From Dolomitihabitans soli (lineage in GTDB: Bacteria > Actinomycetota > Actinomycetes > Streptosporangiales > Streptosporangiaceae): 64,000 nucleotides of DNA. The translations under genes were made by a program, and so were the position numbers. Location of the stretch: the NCBI RefSeq assembly GCF_022213955.1, contig NZ_JAKNTW010000001.1, forward strand, positions 248,001-312,000, written 5' to 3'. Shown here piece by piece: positions 8,124 through 15,950 of this stretch; position 1 is the stretch's first letter, and every line of letters begins with the position of its first letter. The notes beneath the pieces were generated by a model. That model was not told the origin of the DNA. It made no database searches and saw nothing but the letters and a program-made list of their open reading frames with translations.

Positions 8124-8867
8124 CTACCGCGGAGCGAGTTCGGCCCCGAAGTCGGCGGCGATCGTGCGCATGCCGCGCGCGAGTTCCTCACGGTCGAGCG
8201 CGTCGATCCGATCGGCGGGCCCGGAGACCGACATGGCGGCCACCACGCGCGCCCCGTCGTGGACCGGCACCGCCAGGCAGTGCACGCCCAGCTCCTCCTC
8301 ACCCAGGTCGAGCGCGTACCCCCGGTCGCGCACCAGGGTCAGCGCGCCCAGCATGTCCGCGTGCGCGGTGATCGTGTTGGCCGTACGGCGCGGCATGCCG
8401 GTGCGCTCGATCAGCGAGATCACCTCCCGGTCGGGCCGGTCGGCCAGCAGCACCTTGCCCACCGCCGTACTGTGCGGCAGCACCCGCCGCCCCACCTCCG
8501 CGAACATCCGCAACCGCCGCGGCGACGGCACCTGCGCCACGTACACGATGAAGTCGCCCTCCAGCACCGCCAGGTTCGCCGTCTCCCCCGACAGCTCGAC
8601 CATCCGGGCGAGGTAGGGCCGCGCCCACACCCCGACCAGGCGCTCGGCCACCTCGCCCAGCCGCACGACCGCCCCGCCCAGCGCGTACCGCCGGTCGGAC
8701 TCCTGACGCACGTAGCCACGCGCCAGCAGCGTCCGCAGCAGCCGGTGAATCGTCCCGTACGGCAGGCCGGTCCGGGCGGCCAGCTCCGAGATGCCCGCCT
8801 CGCCGCCCCGCTCGGCCAGCGCCTCCAGGACGTCCAGCGCCCGGTCGACGCTCTGCACACCGCTCAA
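8124..8867 (-). CDS. IclR-family transcriptional regulator
   Basis: TTG at 8867 is chosen: GGAGGA lies 7 bases upstream, and TTGA overlaps the GlcF stop codon, so translation is coupled. The 247-residue protein has an N-terminal winged helix (SVDRALDVLEALAERGG, then ISELAARTGLPYGTIHRLL) and a C-terminal effector domain (VGKVLLADRPDREV, GYALDLGEEELGVHCLAVPV, ARVVAAMSVSGPADRI) with normal family spacing. It is the last gene of the glcDEF operon, so it probably senses glycolate, glyoxylate or a related acid and controls the operon and the adjacent malate synthase. That regulon is inferred from position and from a candidate operator before aceB. Confidence 0.9.
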   Translation of the reverse strand: MSGVQSVDRALDVLEALAERGGEAGISELAARTGLPYGTIHRLLRTLLARGYVRQESDRRYALGGAVVRLGEVAERLVGVWARPYLARMVELSGETANLAVLEGDFIVYVAQVPSPRRLRMFAEVGRRVLPHSTAVGKVLLADRPDREVISLIERTGMPRRTANTITAHADMLGALTLVRDRGYALDLGEEELGVHCLAVPVHDGARVVAAMSVSGPADRIDALDREELARGMRTIAADFGAELAPR

Positions 8868-10141
8868 GCTCTCGTCCTCCGTCCCCCCGTGAGCGCGCTC
8901 GGCGGCAGCCCTCGCAGGGCGGCGTCGAGGACCTCGACCGTGTGCGCGACCGGGATCTCGTCCATTCCCTGGCGGCGCAGCGACGAGGTGATCTGCATCG
9001 TGCACCCGGGATTCGCCGACACCAGCAGCTCGGCCCCGGTCTGGAGCACCCGCTCCGCCTTCCGGTCACCCAGCTCCCTGGCGGCCTCGGGCTGGAACAG
9101 GTTATACGTTCCGGCGGAGCCGCAGCAGATCGAGGACTCCGCGATCTCCCGCACCTCGATCCCCGGGATCCCGCCGAGCAGGTCACGAGGCTGCCGCCGG
9201 ACCCCCTGGGCGTGTGCGAGGTGGCAGGCGTCGTGATAGGCGACCCGCAGGGGCAACGGGTGCCGCTCGGCGGCCGGTCCCAGCTCGGCCAGGAACTCCG
9301 CCACGTCGACGGTCCTGATCGCCTTCGCCCTGGCCGCCCACTCCGGCTCCCCGGCCAGCACCTCGGCGTACTCCTTCATGGTGGACCCGCATCCCGCCGC
9401 GTTGACCACGATCGTGTCGACCCCGGCCCGCTCGAAGGTCCGGATCGTCCGCTTGGCGAACCTGAGCGCCTGCGCCTCCTGCCCCGAGTGCAACGAGAGC
9501 GCGCCGCAACAGCCCTGGCCCGGCGGGATGACCACCTCGCAGCCCTCCATCGCGAGTACCCGTGCCGTGGCCGCGTTGACCTGCGGGAAGAACTCGCCCT
9601 GCACGCACCCCGTGAGCATCCCCGCGACCGCGCGCCGGGTGCCCCTGGCCTGGATCCGCCGGGGCAGGCGAACCCGTCTGGTGGCCGGGGGAGCGAGGTC
9701 GGCCATCGCCGCCAGCGACGGGTTCACCTTGGCCAGCCGTGGCGCGATCCGCTCCCGCAGCCCCGTGCTGAGCCGCAACGGCCACCGCAGCGCACGCAAC
9801 CGCCGCGGATAGGGGAACAACGCGAACACCGCGGCCCGCAACGCCCGGTCGTCGGGCTCGCGCACGTGCTCCCGCTCGACCTCGGCCCGCGTCTGCTCGA
9901 TCAGCCGGTCGTACCGCACCCCCGAGGGACACGCGGTCACACACGCCATGCACCCCAGGCACGCGTCGAAGTGCCCCGCCATCTCCGGGGTGATCGGCGT
10001 CCCCTCCACGTGCTGCTTCATCAGGTGGATCCGGCCCCGGGGCGAGTCCATCTCCTCCCCCCAGAGCACGTACGTGGGACAGGTGGGCAGGCAGAACCCG
10101 CAATGCACGCAATCCTTGATCAGTTCCGGATCCACACCCAT
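8864..10141 (-). CDS. glcF: Glycolate oxidase iron-sulfur subunit GlcF
   Basis: A 425-residue protein with two 4Fe-4S motifs, CVHCGFCLPTCPTY near residue 12 and CLGCMACVTACPSG near 62, then two cysteine-rich CCG-type segments (GCCGALSLHSG and CCGSAGTYN). This is the layout of GlcF, which passes electrons from the FAD subunits to the membrane chain while glycolate is oxidised to glyoxylate. ATG at 10141 sits only 2 bases from GGAGG, so the GTG two codons later (10135) may be the true start. It follows glcE by 79 bases and overlaps the IclR gene by 4. Confidence 0.93.
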   Translation of the reverse strand: MGVDPELIKDCVHCGFCLPTCPTYVLWGEEMDSPRGRIHLMKQHVEGTPITPEMAGHFDACLGCMACVTACPSGVRYDRLIEQTRAEVEREHVREPDDRALRAAVFALFPYPRRLRALRWPLRLSTGLRERIAPRLAKVNPSLAAMADLAPPATRRVRLPRRIQARGTRRAVAGMLTGCVQGEFFPQVNAATARVLAMEGCEVVIPPGQGCCGALSLHSGQEAQALRFAKRTIRTFERAGVDTIVVNAAGCGSTMKEYAEVLAGEPEWAARAKAIRTVDVAEFLAELGPAAERHPLPLRVAYHDACHLAHAQGVRRQPRDLLGGIPGIEVREIAESSICCGSAGTYNLFQPEAARELGDRKAERVLQTGAELLVSANPGCTMQITSSLRRQGMDEIPVAHTVEVLDAALRGLPPSALTGGRRTRA

Positions 10142-10220
10142 CTCCTCCTCTGTTCACCCGGCCGACCGCACCCGGCCGACCGCACCCGGCCCGGTCTCTT
10201 CCCCGAGCCGTGCCCGGCCG

Positions 10221-11432
10221 TCAGATCCCGCCGACGAATCGTCCGGGACACATCCGGCGGTCCGGGTCGAACCTCTCCTTCACGCTTCGCATCAGGACGA
10301 TCGCCCCGGTCTCCCCCCACGGATCGGCCACCGGCTCCCCGGCCGCCGACAACACCACCAGCCGACCGTCGAGCCCCTGCCGTACGGCGGGCACGAACGC
10401 GTCCAGCCTCGTCCGCGACGAGATCCCGAACACCCCGGACCCCAGCGCCCCCCGCACCGCCACCCCGCCATCCCCCGCCGCCTCCCGTACGGCGAGCAGC
10501 GACCGGCCGGCAGCCGCGGGCGGCACCCGCAACTCCAGCAGGACCTCCTCCCCGACCGGCCGCCCCCACCACCCGGGAGCCTCGCCGGAGACCGCGCAGT
10601 CCCGCCCGATCAGCTCTTGTACGGCGGCGGCCCGGTCGGCGCACGCCGTGCCCTCGACCAGCGCCGAGACGGTCAGCGGACCCTGGACGTCCGGCCAGTC
10701 GAGCTCGATGGCGCTCGGCTCGGACTGGGCGGCGGCGAGCGCGCCGGCCAGCGTCTGGAGGTCGCGGAGGCCGGCCGGGGACCCGGGCAGGGAGAAGGTG
10801 ACCCAGCGCCGGTTCGCGGCCAGGGGGTGCAGCCGGAAGGTCGCCTCGGTGATCACGCCGAGCGTGCCGTACGAGCCGGTGAAGAGCTTGCCGAGGTCGT
10901 AGCCCGCGACGTTCTTGACCACCTTGCCGCCGGACCTGGCGATCGTGCCGTCGGCCAGCACCACGGTGATGCCGATCAGCAGGTCGCGGGCCGTGCCGTA
11001 CCTCAGCCTGCGGGGGCCGGCGGTCGCGGTGGCGAGCGTGCCGCCCACGGTGGCGCCGTCGAAGGGCACGTCGAGTGCCAGCTCCTGCCCCTTCGCGGCC
11101 AGCATCCGTGCCAGGGCCTCCATCGTCACCCCGGCCTGCACCCGCACCACCAGGTCACCGGCGGCGTGCTCGACGACCTCGCTCAGGCAACACGTGTCGA
11201 TCAGCAGGTCGCAGCGTTCCGGCGGGCGGCCCCAGTGCAGTTTGGTGCCCCCGCCGACCGGCACGACGGCCAGATCGTGCTCCGCCGAGACCCGCATCAA
11301 CGCCGCGACCTCGCCGGTCGACTCGGGCAGCGCCACCCGGCCCGGCCTGATCCCGGCCGCGTCGTCGTCGGGCCCCGCTTCGCGGATCGTCACGCCGGTC
11401 CGCTCCAGCGCGTCGAGCGCCGTGTCGTCCAT
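10221..11432 (-). CDS. glcE: Glycolate oxidase FAD-binding subunit GlcE
   Basis: A 403-residue FAD-binding (PCMH-type) protein with the short GlcE architecture: VPVGGGTKLHWGRPPE and LVVRVQAGVTMEALARML in the N-terminal FAD half, GTARDLLIGITVVLADG, and NVAGYDLGKLFTGSYGTLG. It is shorter than GlcD and lacks the large C-terminal substrate domain, as expected for GlcE, which works with GlcD and GlcF. The ATG shares one base with the glcD stop (TGATG), so the two are translationally coupled. The 79-base gap before glcF holds no gene. Confidence 0.92.
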   Translation of the reverse strand: MDDTALDALERTGVTIREAGPDDDAAGIRPGRVALPESTGEVAALMRVSAEHDLAVVPVGGGTKLHWGRPPERCDLLIDTCCLSEVVEHAAGDLVVRVQAGVTMEALARMLAAKGQELALDVPFDGATVGGTLATATAGPRRLRYGTARDLLIGITVVLADGTIARSGGKVVKNVAGYDLGKLFTGSYGTLGVITEATFRLHPLAANRRWVTFSLPGSPAGLRDLQTLAGALAAAQSEPSAIELDWPDVQGPLTVSALVEGTACADRAAAVQELIGRDCAVSGEAPGWWGRPVGEEVLLELRVPPAAAGRSLLAVREAAGDGGVAVRGALGSGVFGISSRTRLDAFVPAVRQGLDGRLVVLSAAGEPVADPWGETGAIVLMRSVKERFDPDRRMCPGRFVGGI

Positions 11433-12883
11433 CAGAAGTGCTCCGCCTCTCCGGCCGCGACGAGCGGGTGGACACCCTTGCGCACGCCGGGGACCTCACC
11501 GCACAGCCGCGGCGTCGGGAAGATCTTGCCCGGGTTGGACAGTCCGCGCGGGTCGAAGGCGCACCGGACCAGTTGCATGGTGTCGAGGTCGTCGTCGGAG
11601 AACATCCTCGTCATGTAGCGGGACTTGTCCACGCCGACGCCGTGCTCGCCCGTGATCGAACCGCCGTGCTCGATGCACAGGTCGAGGATGTGCCCCGACA
11701 CCAGCTCGGCCCGCTCGCCCGCGCCCGGCTCGGCGTCGTCGAACAGCACCAGCGGGTGCAGGTTGCCGTCGCCCGCGTGGAACACGTTCGCCACCCGGAT
11801 GCCGTGTTCGCGGGACAGCCGGTCGATGCCGGCCAGCACCTGGGGGAGCGCGGTGCGCGGCACCACGCCGTCCTGCACGATGTAGGCGGGACTGATCCGG
11901 CCCACCGCCGCGAACGCCGACTTACGGCCCCGCCAGATCGCCGCCCGCTCGGCCGGGTCGTCGGCCGTGCGCAGCTCGAACGCTCCGCTCTGCTCGCAGA
12001 TCCGGGTGACCTCGGTGAACTGGTGGCGCACCTCGGCGACCGGCCCGTCGAGCTCCACGATCAGCACGGCCGCGGCGCCCTCGGGATAGCCGCAGCCCAC
12101 GGCGGCCTCCGCGGCCTCGATCGCCAGCGCGTCCATCATCTCGATCGCGGCCGGCAGGATTCCCGCCCCGATGATCTCCGAGACGGCCACGCCGCCCGCC
12201 TCGATGCCGTGGAAGGCGGCCAGCAGCGTCGTCACGGTCTCCGGGGCCCGCGTCAGCCGTACGGTGATCTTCGTGGTGACGCCGAGCGTGCCCTCCGAGC
12301 CGACGAACGCGCCGAGCAGGTCGTACCCCGGATCCCGCGCATCGAGCGTGACGATGTCGCCGCCGGGCGTGACGATCTCCAGGGCCTCGACGTGGTTGAC
12401 CGTGAAGCCGTACTTCAGGCAGTGGGCGCCGCCGGAGTTCTCCGCCACGTTGCCGCCGATCGAGCAGACCTGCTGGCTGGAGGGGTCGGGCGCGTAGTAG
12501 TAGCCCTGGTCGCGGACGGCCTCGGTGATCGCCAGGTTGGTCACCCCGGGCTCGACGACCGCCCGCCGGTTGGGCAGGTCGACCTCCAGGATCCGCCGCA
12601 TCCGCGAGGTCACGATCAGCACCCCGTCGGTACGCGGCAGCGCGCCCCCGGACAGGCCCGTGCCGGCCCCCCTGGCCACGAACGGCACGCCGTACTCGGC
12701 GCAGGCCCGCACGACCGCCGCGACCTGCTCGGCCGTCTCGGGCAGCACCACGACGCCGGGCGTCGCCCGGTGATAGGTCAGGCCGTCGCACTCGTAGGTG
12801 CGCAACCGCACCGGATCAGTGATCACCGCGGCCGTGCCGATCTCCCGGCGCAGCCGGTCCGCCAGTTCCTGGAGCGTTGTCAC
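11432..12883 (-). CDS. glcD: Glycolate oxidase FAD-linked subunit GlcD
   Basis: GTG start behind GAGGAGGTAG. The 483-residue product has the PCMH FAD-binding fold (VPFVARGAGTGLSGGALP, VEPGVTNLAITEAVRDQG, CSIGGNVAENSGGAHCLKYG) and the C-terminal FAD-oxidase domain ending in ITGEHGVGVDKSRYM, where the HGVG loop is near the flavin. It is the catalytic subunit oxidising glycolate, or possibly another 2-hydroxy acid such as D-lactate, to the 2-oxo acid. It heads glcD-glcE-glcF-iclR and lies 81 bases from the malate synthase gene on the same strand, so both could be controlled together. Confidence 0.93.
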   Translation of the reverse strand: MTTLQELADRLRREIGTAAVITDPVRLRTYECDGLTYHRATPGVVVLPETAEQVAAVVRACAEYGVPFVARGAGTGLSGGALPRTDGVLIVTSRMRRILEVDLPNRRAVVEPGVTNLAITEAVRDQGYYYAPDPSSQQVCSIGGNVAENSGGAHCLKYGFTVNHVEALEIVTPGGDIVTLDARDPGYDLLGAFVGSEGTLGVTTKITVRLTRAPETVTTLLAAFHGIEAGGVAVSEIIGAGILPAAIEMMDALAIEAAEAAVGCGYPEGAAAVLIVELDGPVAEVRHQFTEVTRICEQSGAFELRTADDPAERAAIWRGRKSAFAAVGRISPAYIVQDGVVPRTALPQVLAGIDRLSREHGIRVANVFHAGDGNLHPLVLFDDAEPGAGERAELVSGHILDLCIEHGGSITGEHGVGVDKSRYMTRMFSDDDLDTMQLVRCAFDPRGLSNPGKIFPTPRLCGEVPGVRKGVHPLVAAGEAEHF

Positions 12884-12964
12884 AGTGGCTCTACCTCCTC
12901 AAACCCATCCTGCTCCAGTGTCGAGGCCGGCGCACGCGCGAGCCCGGCCCGCCGATCCGGCGTC

Positions 12965-14554
12965 TCAGGGCATGCGGTCGTACGCGGGGAGGGTGAGGAA
13001 CTCGGCGAAGTCGTCGTCGAGGGCGACCTCCTTGAACAGGGCGGCGGCCTGCGCGTAGCGAGCCTCGTCGTACCCCGGCTCGGCCTTGATGGCGGTCAGC
13101 TCCTCGCCGATGATCCGCTCGACGAGGTCGCGGGTCACCACCTTGCCGGTGTCGGCCAGCTCGATGTCGTTGTGGATCCACTGCCAGATCTGCGAGCGGG
13201 AGATCTCGGCGGTCGCCGCGTCCTCCATCAGGTTGTGGATGCCGACCGCGCCGCTGCCGCCCATCCAGGCGGCCAGGTAGCGCAGCGCGACGTCCACGTT
13301 GTTGCGCAGCCCGGCCTCGGTGATCTCGCCGGGCGTCTCCGAGACCGCGAGCAGGTCGGCCGCCGAGACCTGGACGTCCGCACGGAGGCGGTCGCGCTGG
13401 TCGGGCCGGTCGCCGAGCACGGAGTCGAACACCTCGCGGCAGATCGGGACCAGGTCGGGGTGGGCCACCCAGGAACCGTCGAAACCGTCGCCGGACTCCC
13501 GGGTCTTGTCGGCCCGGACCTTCTCCAGCGCGGTGGTGTTCACGGACGGGTCGCGGCGCGAGGGGATGAAGGCCGCCATGCCGCCGATCGCGTGCGCGCC
13601 GCGCTTGTGGCAGGACCGGACGAGCAGCTCGGTGTAGGCGCGCATGAAGGGGGCGGTCATCGTCACCGCGTTCCGCTCGGGCAGCAGGAACTCCCGCCCC
13701 CGGGTACGGAACTTCTTGATGACGCTGAACAGGTAGTCCCACCGGCCCGCGTTGAGCCCGGCGCAGTGGTCGCGCAGCTCGTAGAGGATCTCCTCCATCT
13801 CGAACGCCGCCGGATAGGTCTCGATGAGCACGGTCGCCCTGATGGTCCCGTAGGGGATGCCGAGCAGCTCCTGCGCGCGGGTGAAGACGTCGTTCCACAG
13901 CCGCGCCTCAAGGTACGACTCGATCTTGGGCAGATAGAAGTACGGCCCGCGGCCCGCATCGAGCTGGCGCTGCGCGCAGTGGAAGAAGTAGAGGGCGAAG
14001 TCGAACAGCGACGCCGAGACCGGGGCTCCGTCGACCAGGAGGTGCTTCTCGTCCAGGTGCCAGCCGCGGGGCCGGACGACGACCGTGGCGAGCTCCGCGG
14101 CCGGGCGCAGCGCGTAGGTCTTCTCGCCGGCGGAGAAGTCGATCGTGCGGTCGAGGGCGTCGCGCAGGTTGAGGTGGCCGCTGACGCAGTTCTCCCACAG
14201 GGGCGAGTTGGCGTCCTCGAAGTCGGCCAGCCAGACCTTCGCGCCGGAGTTGAGGGCGTTGATGGTCATCTTCTTGTCGACCGGTCCGGTGATCTCCACC
14301 CGGCGGTCCTCCAGGCCGGGCGCCGGGTCGGCGACCCGCCAGGTGTCGTCCTCGCGGATCGGCCTGGTCTCCGCCGGGAAGCCGAGGGTGCCCCCCGCGG
14401 AGAGCTCCGCCTGGCGGGTGGCGCGCGCGTCCAGCAGCGCCAGACGCCGCGCGCCCAGCTCGCGCTGGAGGGTGGCCACGAAGGCCAGCGCCTCGGGCGT
14501 GAGGATTTCCTCGAACCGGTCCAGCACGGGGCCGGTGATCTCAATGCCGTCCAT
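12965..14554 (-). CDS. aceB: Malate synthase A
   Basis: A 529-residue malate synthase, the length of the A form. The family signature is present as [15 protein letters not shown] near residue 283, with [19 protein letters not shown] before it and the catalytic region [12 protein letters not shown] near 110. It condenses glyoxylate with acetyl-CoA to malate in the cytoplasm. Isocitrate lyase is not in the window. The neighbouring glycolate oxidase genes supply glyoxylate, so the gene pair makes a glycolate-to-malate route. Its promoter region carries two inverted repeats. ATG at 14554 follows AAAGGGACC. Confidence 0.95.
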   Translation of the reverse strand: MDGIEITGPVLDRFEEILTPEALAFVATLQRELGARRLALLDARATRQAELSAGGTLGFPAETRPIREDDTWRVADPAPGLEDRRVEITGPVDKKMTINALNSGAKVWLADFEDANSPLWENCVSGHLNLRDALDRTIDFSAGEKTYALRPAAELATVVVRPRGWHLDEKHLLVDGAPVSASLFDFALYFFHCAQRQLDAGRGPYFYLPKIESYLEARLWNDVFTRAQELLGIPYGTIRATVLIETYPAAFEMEEILYELRDHCAGLNAGRWDYLFSVIKKFRTRGREFLLPERNAVTMTAPFMRAYTELLVRSCHKRGAHAIGGMAAFIPSRRDPSVNTTALEKVRADKTRESGDGFDGSWVAHPDLVPICREVFDSVLGDRPDQRDRLRADVQVSAADLLAVSETPGEITEAGLRNNVDVALRYLAAWMGGSGAVGIHNLMEDAATAEISRSQIWQWIHNDIELADTGKVVTRDLVERIIGEELTAIKAEPGYDEARYAQAAALFKEVALDDDFAEFLTLPAYDRMP

Positions 14555-14564
14555 CGAGGTCCCT

Positions 14565-14602
14565 TTCCATGATGTGGAAAAATACTTCTGAATTATGGAA
14601 GT
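14565..14602 (-). promoter_or_regulatory. Two inverted repeats upstream of aceB, candidate IclR operator
   Basis: TTCCA-N5-TGGAA lies at 14565-14579 and ACTTC-N9-GAAGT at 14584-14602. They occupy the first 50 bases before the malate synthase start. The TTCCA/TGGAA half-sites are the same as those in the published E. coli IclR consensus, although in the opposite order. Binding by the IclR protein encoded at 8124-8867 is inference. Confidence 0.5.
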
Positions 14603-14732
14603 GACGCTACTTCATGCCTCATGGGGGGTCAAAGCCCGGGGGGACCTCAGGGTGTACCCCGGGGCTATCCGGGGGCGTCCCGGATGGGCGCGAGACGCAG
14701 CCTCGGCCAAGCTTTTAGACGTGGGCAGGAGC

Positions 14733-14758
14733 GACCCTCCCTCTTCCAGGGGAGGGTC
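14733..14758 (+). promoter_or_regulatory. Perfect hairpin in the leader of the DUF4097 gene
   Basis: GACCCTCCC at 14733-14741 pairs exactly with GGGAGGGTC at 14750-14758 across an 8-nt loop, 46 bases before the start codon. There is no T tract, so it is more likely a leader structure or operator than a terminator. Confidence 0.4.
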
Positions 14759-14804
14759 ACAACGGGCCGTCATCGGGAAGTGCCAAGACCGGAAGGCATG
14801 AAAA

Positions 14805-15503
14805 ATGAAGAAGATCGTGATCGTTGGGGCGTTGCTCGGCTCCGGGCTCCTGCTCACCGGCTGTGGCCTGGAGAACATCGCCGCGGCCGACAGCGAGGAG
14901 GTCGTCGACTACGAGATCACGGAGAAGGTCGCCGAGCTGAGGGTCCGCAGCGGCTCCGGCGAGATCGTGGTGAGCGAGACCGACCGCAGCGGCATCCGGG
15001 TCACCGAGACCATGCACTGGCGGGGCGACGACAAGCCCAAGACGAAGCACCCGGTCGTCGCGGAGACGGTGACCCTGAGCTATGACTGCCCCACCAGGGT
15101 CGGGTGGAACTCCTGCTCGGTCGACTACAAGGTCGAGGTCCCCAAGACCATGAAGGTGGACGTCGAGACGGGCTCGGGCACGATCACTCTGCGCGCGCTG
15201 ACCGGCCAGCTCACCGCCAACACCGGTTCCGGCGACATCGAGGCCGGCAGCCTCGGCAGCAAGAAGGCCTTCGCCGAGACGGGATCCGGCAACGTGACGC
15301 TGAAGTTCACCACCGCCCCCGAGGACGTCGAGCTGGAGACGGGCTCCGGCGACGCGGCGGTCACCGTTCCTGACGGGTCCTACGCCGTTTCCACCGAGAC
15401 CGGGTCGGGCGAGGAGAGGGTCGAGGTCACCAATGAGAAGTCGGCTCCGAACAAGCTGGTTCTCACCACCGGTTCCGGCGACGCCTCGGTGCTCAAGTCG
15501 TGA
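14805..15503 (+). CDS. DUF4097-type adhesin-like lipoprotein
   Basis: A 232-residue exported lipoprotein: a signal peptide ending in LLTGC (lipid site Cys21), then a repetitive beta region. The motif GSG recurs about every 20-40 residues (RSGSGEIVVS, TGSGTITL, TGSGDIEAGS, TGSGNVTL, TGSGDAAVTV, TGSGEERVE, TGSGDASV), each beginning a strand pair, which is the DUF4097 beta-solenoid pattern. Its role is unknown in the family; related proteins lie near regulators of envelope functions. ATG at 14805 (9 bases from GGAAGG) is used rather than the out-of-frame ATG at 14799. No partner gene is adjacent. Confidence 0.8.
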   Translation: MKKIVIVGALLGSGLLLTGCGLENIAAADSEEVVDYEITEKVAELRVRSGSGEIVVSETDRSGIRVTETMHWRGDDKPKTKHPVVAETVTLSYDCPTRVGWNSCSVDYKVEVPKTMKVDVETGSGTITLRALTGQLTANTGSGDIEAGSLGSKKAFAETGSGNVTLKFTTAPEDVELETGSGDAAVTVPDGSYAVSTETGSGEERVEVTNEKSAPNKLVLTTGSGDASVLKS

Positions 15504-15526
15504 CGATCGGAGATGCAGTGTGCGGA

Positions 15527-15548
15527 CCCCTGGCTTCAGCCGTGGAGG
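15527..15548 (+). repeat. Imperfect hairpin resembling an IS200/IS605-type end
   Basis: CCCCTGGCTTCAGCCGTGGAGG folds on itself with a GGC/GCC core and bulged C/G arms. Its form is like the terminal hairpins of IS1341/TnpB elements in high-GC bacteria. It lies 24 bases after the DUF4097 stop and 47 bases before the TnpB remnant. It may be a second, older element end or the terminator of the upstream gene. Confidence 0.4.
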
Positions 15549-15594
15549 TAAGCCGTTCTGTCGCATCTTTGAGCGGTAGATAGATCAACGCCGT

Positions 15595-15855
15595 ATGTTG
15601 ATCTGTGTGGTGGATCGAAAGTCCCGCGAGAGCCAAGCGGTCTTCCGGTGCACCTCGTGCGGCCACACCGAACACGCCGACGTGAACATCCTCCCCGCCG
15701 GGAGGGCGGAGCACGCACAACCCCGACCGGGTGGGCGGGCTGGGGCGCGCAAACCACGCGACCACGTGGGCCGGAAGGCGAACCGCCAAGCGACAGCAAC
15801 CCAGGCCACCGCGCAGACGGAGCCCGAGCCGGCTGGAATCCCCCGACTTCTTTAG
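15595..15855 (+). pseudogene. C-terminal remnant of a TnpB (IS200/IS605 OrfB) protein
   Basis: The frame reads RKSRESQAVFRCTSCGHTE followed by HADVNILPAGR. This is the end of TnpB: the second half of its zinc ribbon (CxxCG) and the last RuvC segment, with the catalytic-type Asp in ADVN. Only about 80 residues of a protein normally near 400 remain; the N-terminal and central RuvC parts are missing, and a few residues after ADVN seem deleted. The frame ends inside the element's right-end hairpin, as in intact copies. It cannot be an active nuclease. Family assignment is from motif recognition. Confidence 0.75.
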
Positions 15856-15873
15856 TCGTGGGGAGCGCTTCAA
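15840..15873 (+). mobile_element. Right end of a degraded IS200/IS605-type element
   Basis: The hairpin CCCCCGACT-TCTTT-AGTCGTGGGG (one bulged T) at 15840-15864 is followed by AGCGCTTCAA, the position and form of the right-end structure and cleavage flank in TnpB elements. The same region normally encodes the 3' end of the element's guide RNA. The left end is not visible. The element ends 78 bases before the hflX start. Confidence 0.6.
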
Positions 15874-15950
15874 AACCAGATGAACCGTCGCCGAGTGACG
15901 TGCGACGATCGGGGAAGACACCTGGGTGTTCAGACGTTGACCTCACAGAG

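Noticed and set aside
11438-14572. 1044-codon open frame on the plus strand opposite glcD and aceB
   Set aside because: It is a shadow of two well-supported minus-strand genes; the translation is Gly/Asp/Arg-rich with no domain. High third-position GC keeps the antisense frame open.
15648-15950. Upstream extension of HflX to 15648
   Set aside because: The extra 101 codons run through the TnpB remnant and right-end hairpin in a different frame from TnpB, and HflX homologues start near 15951.
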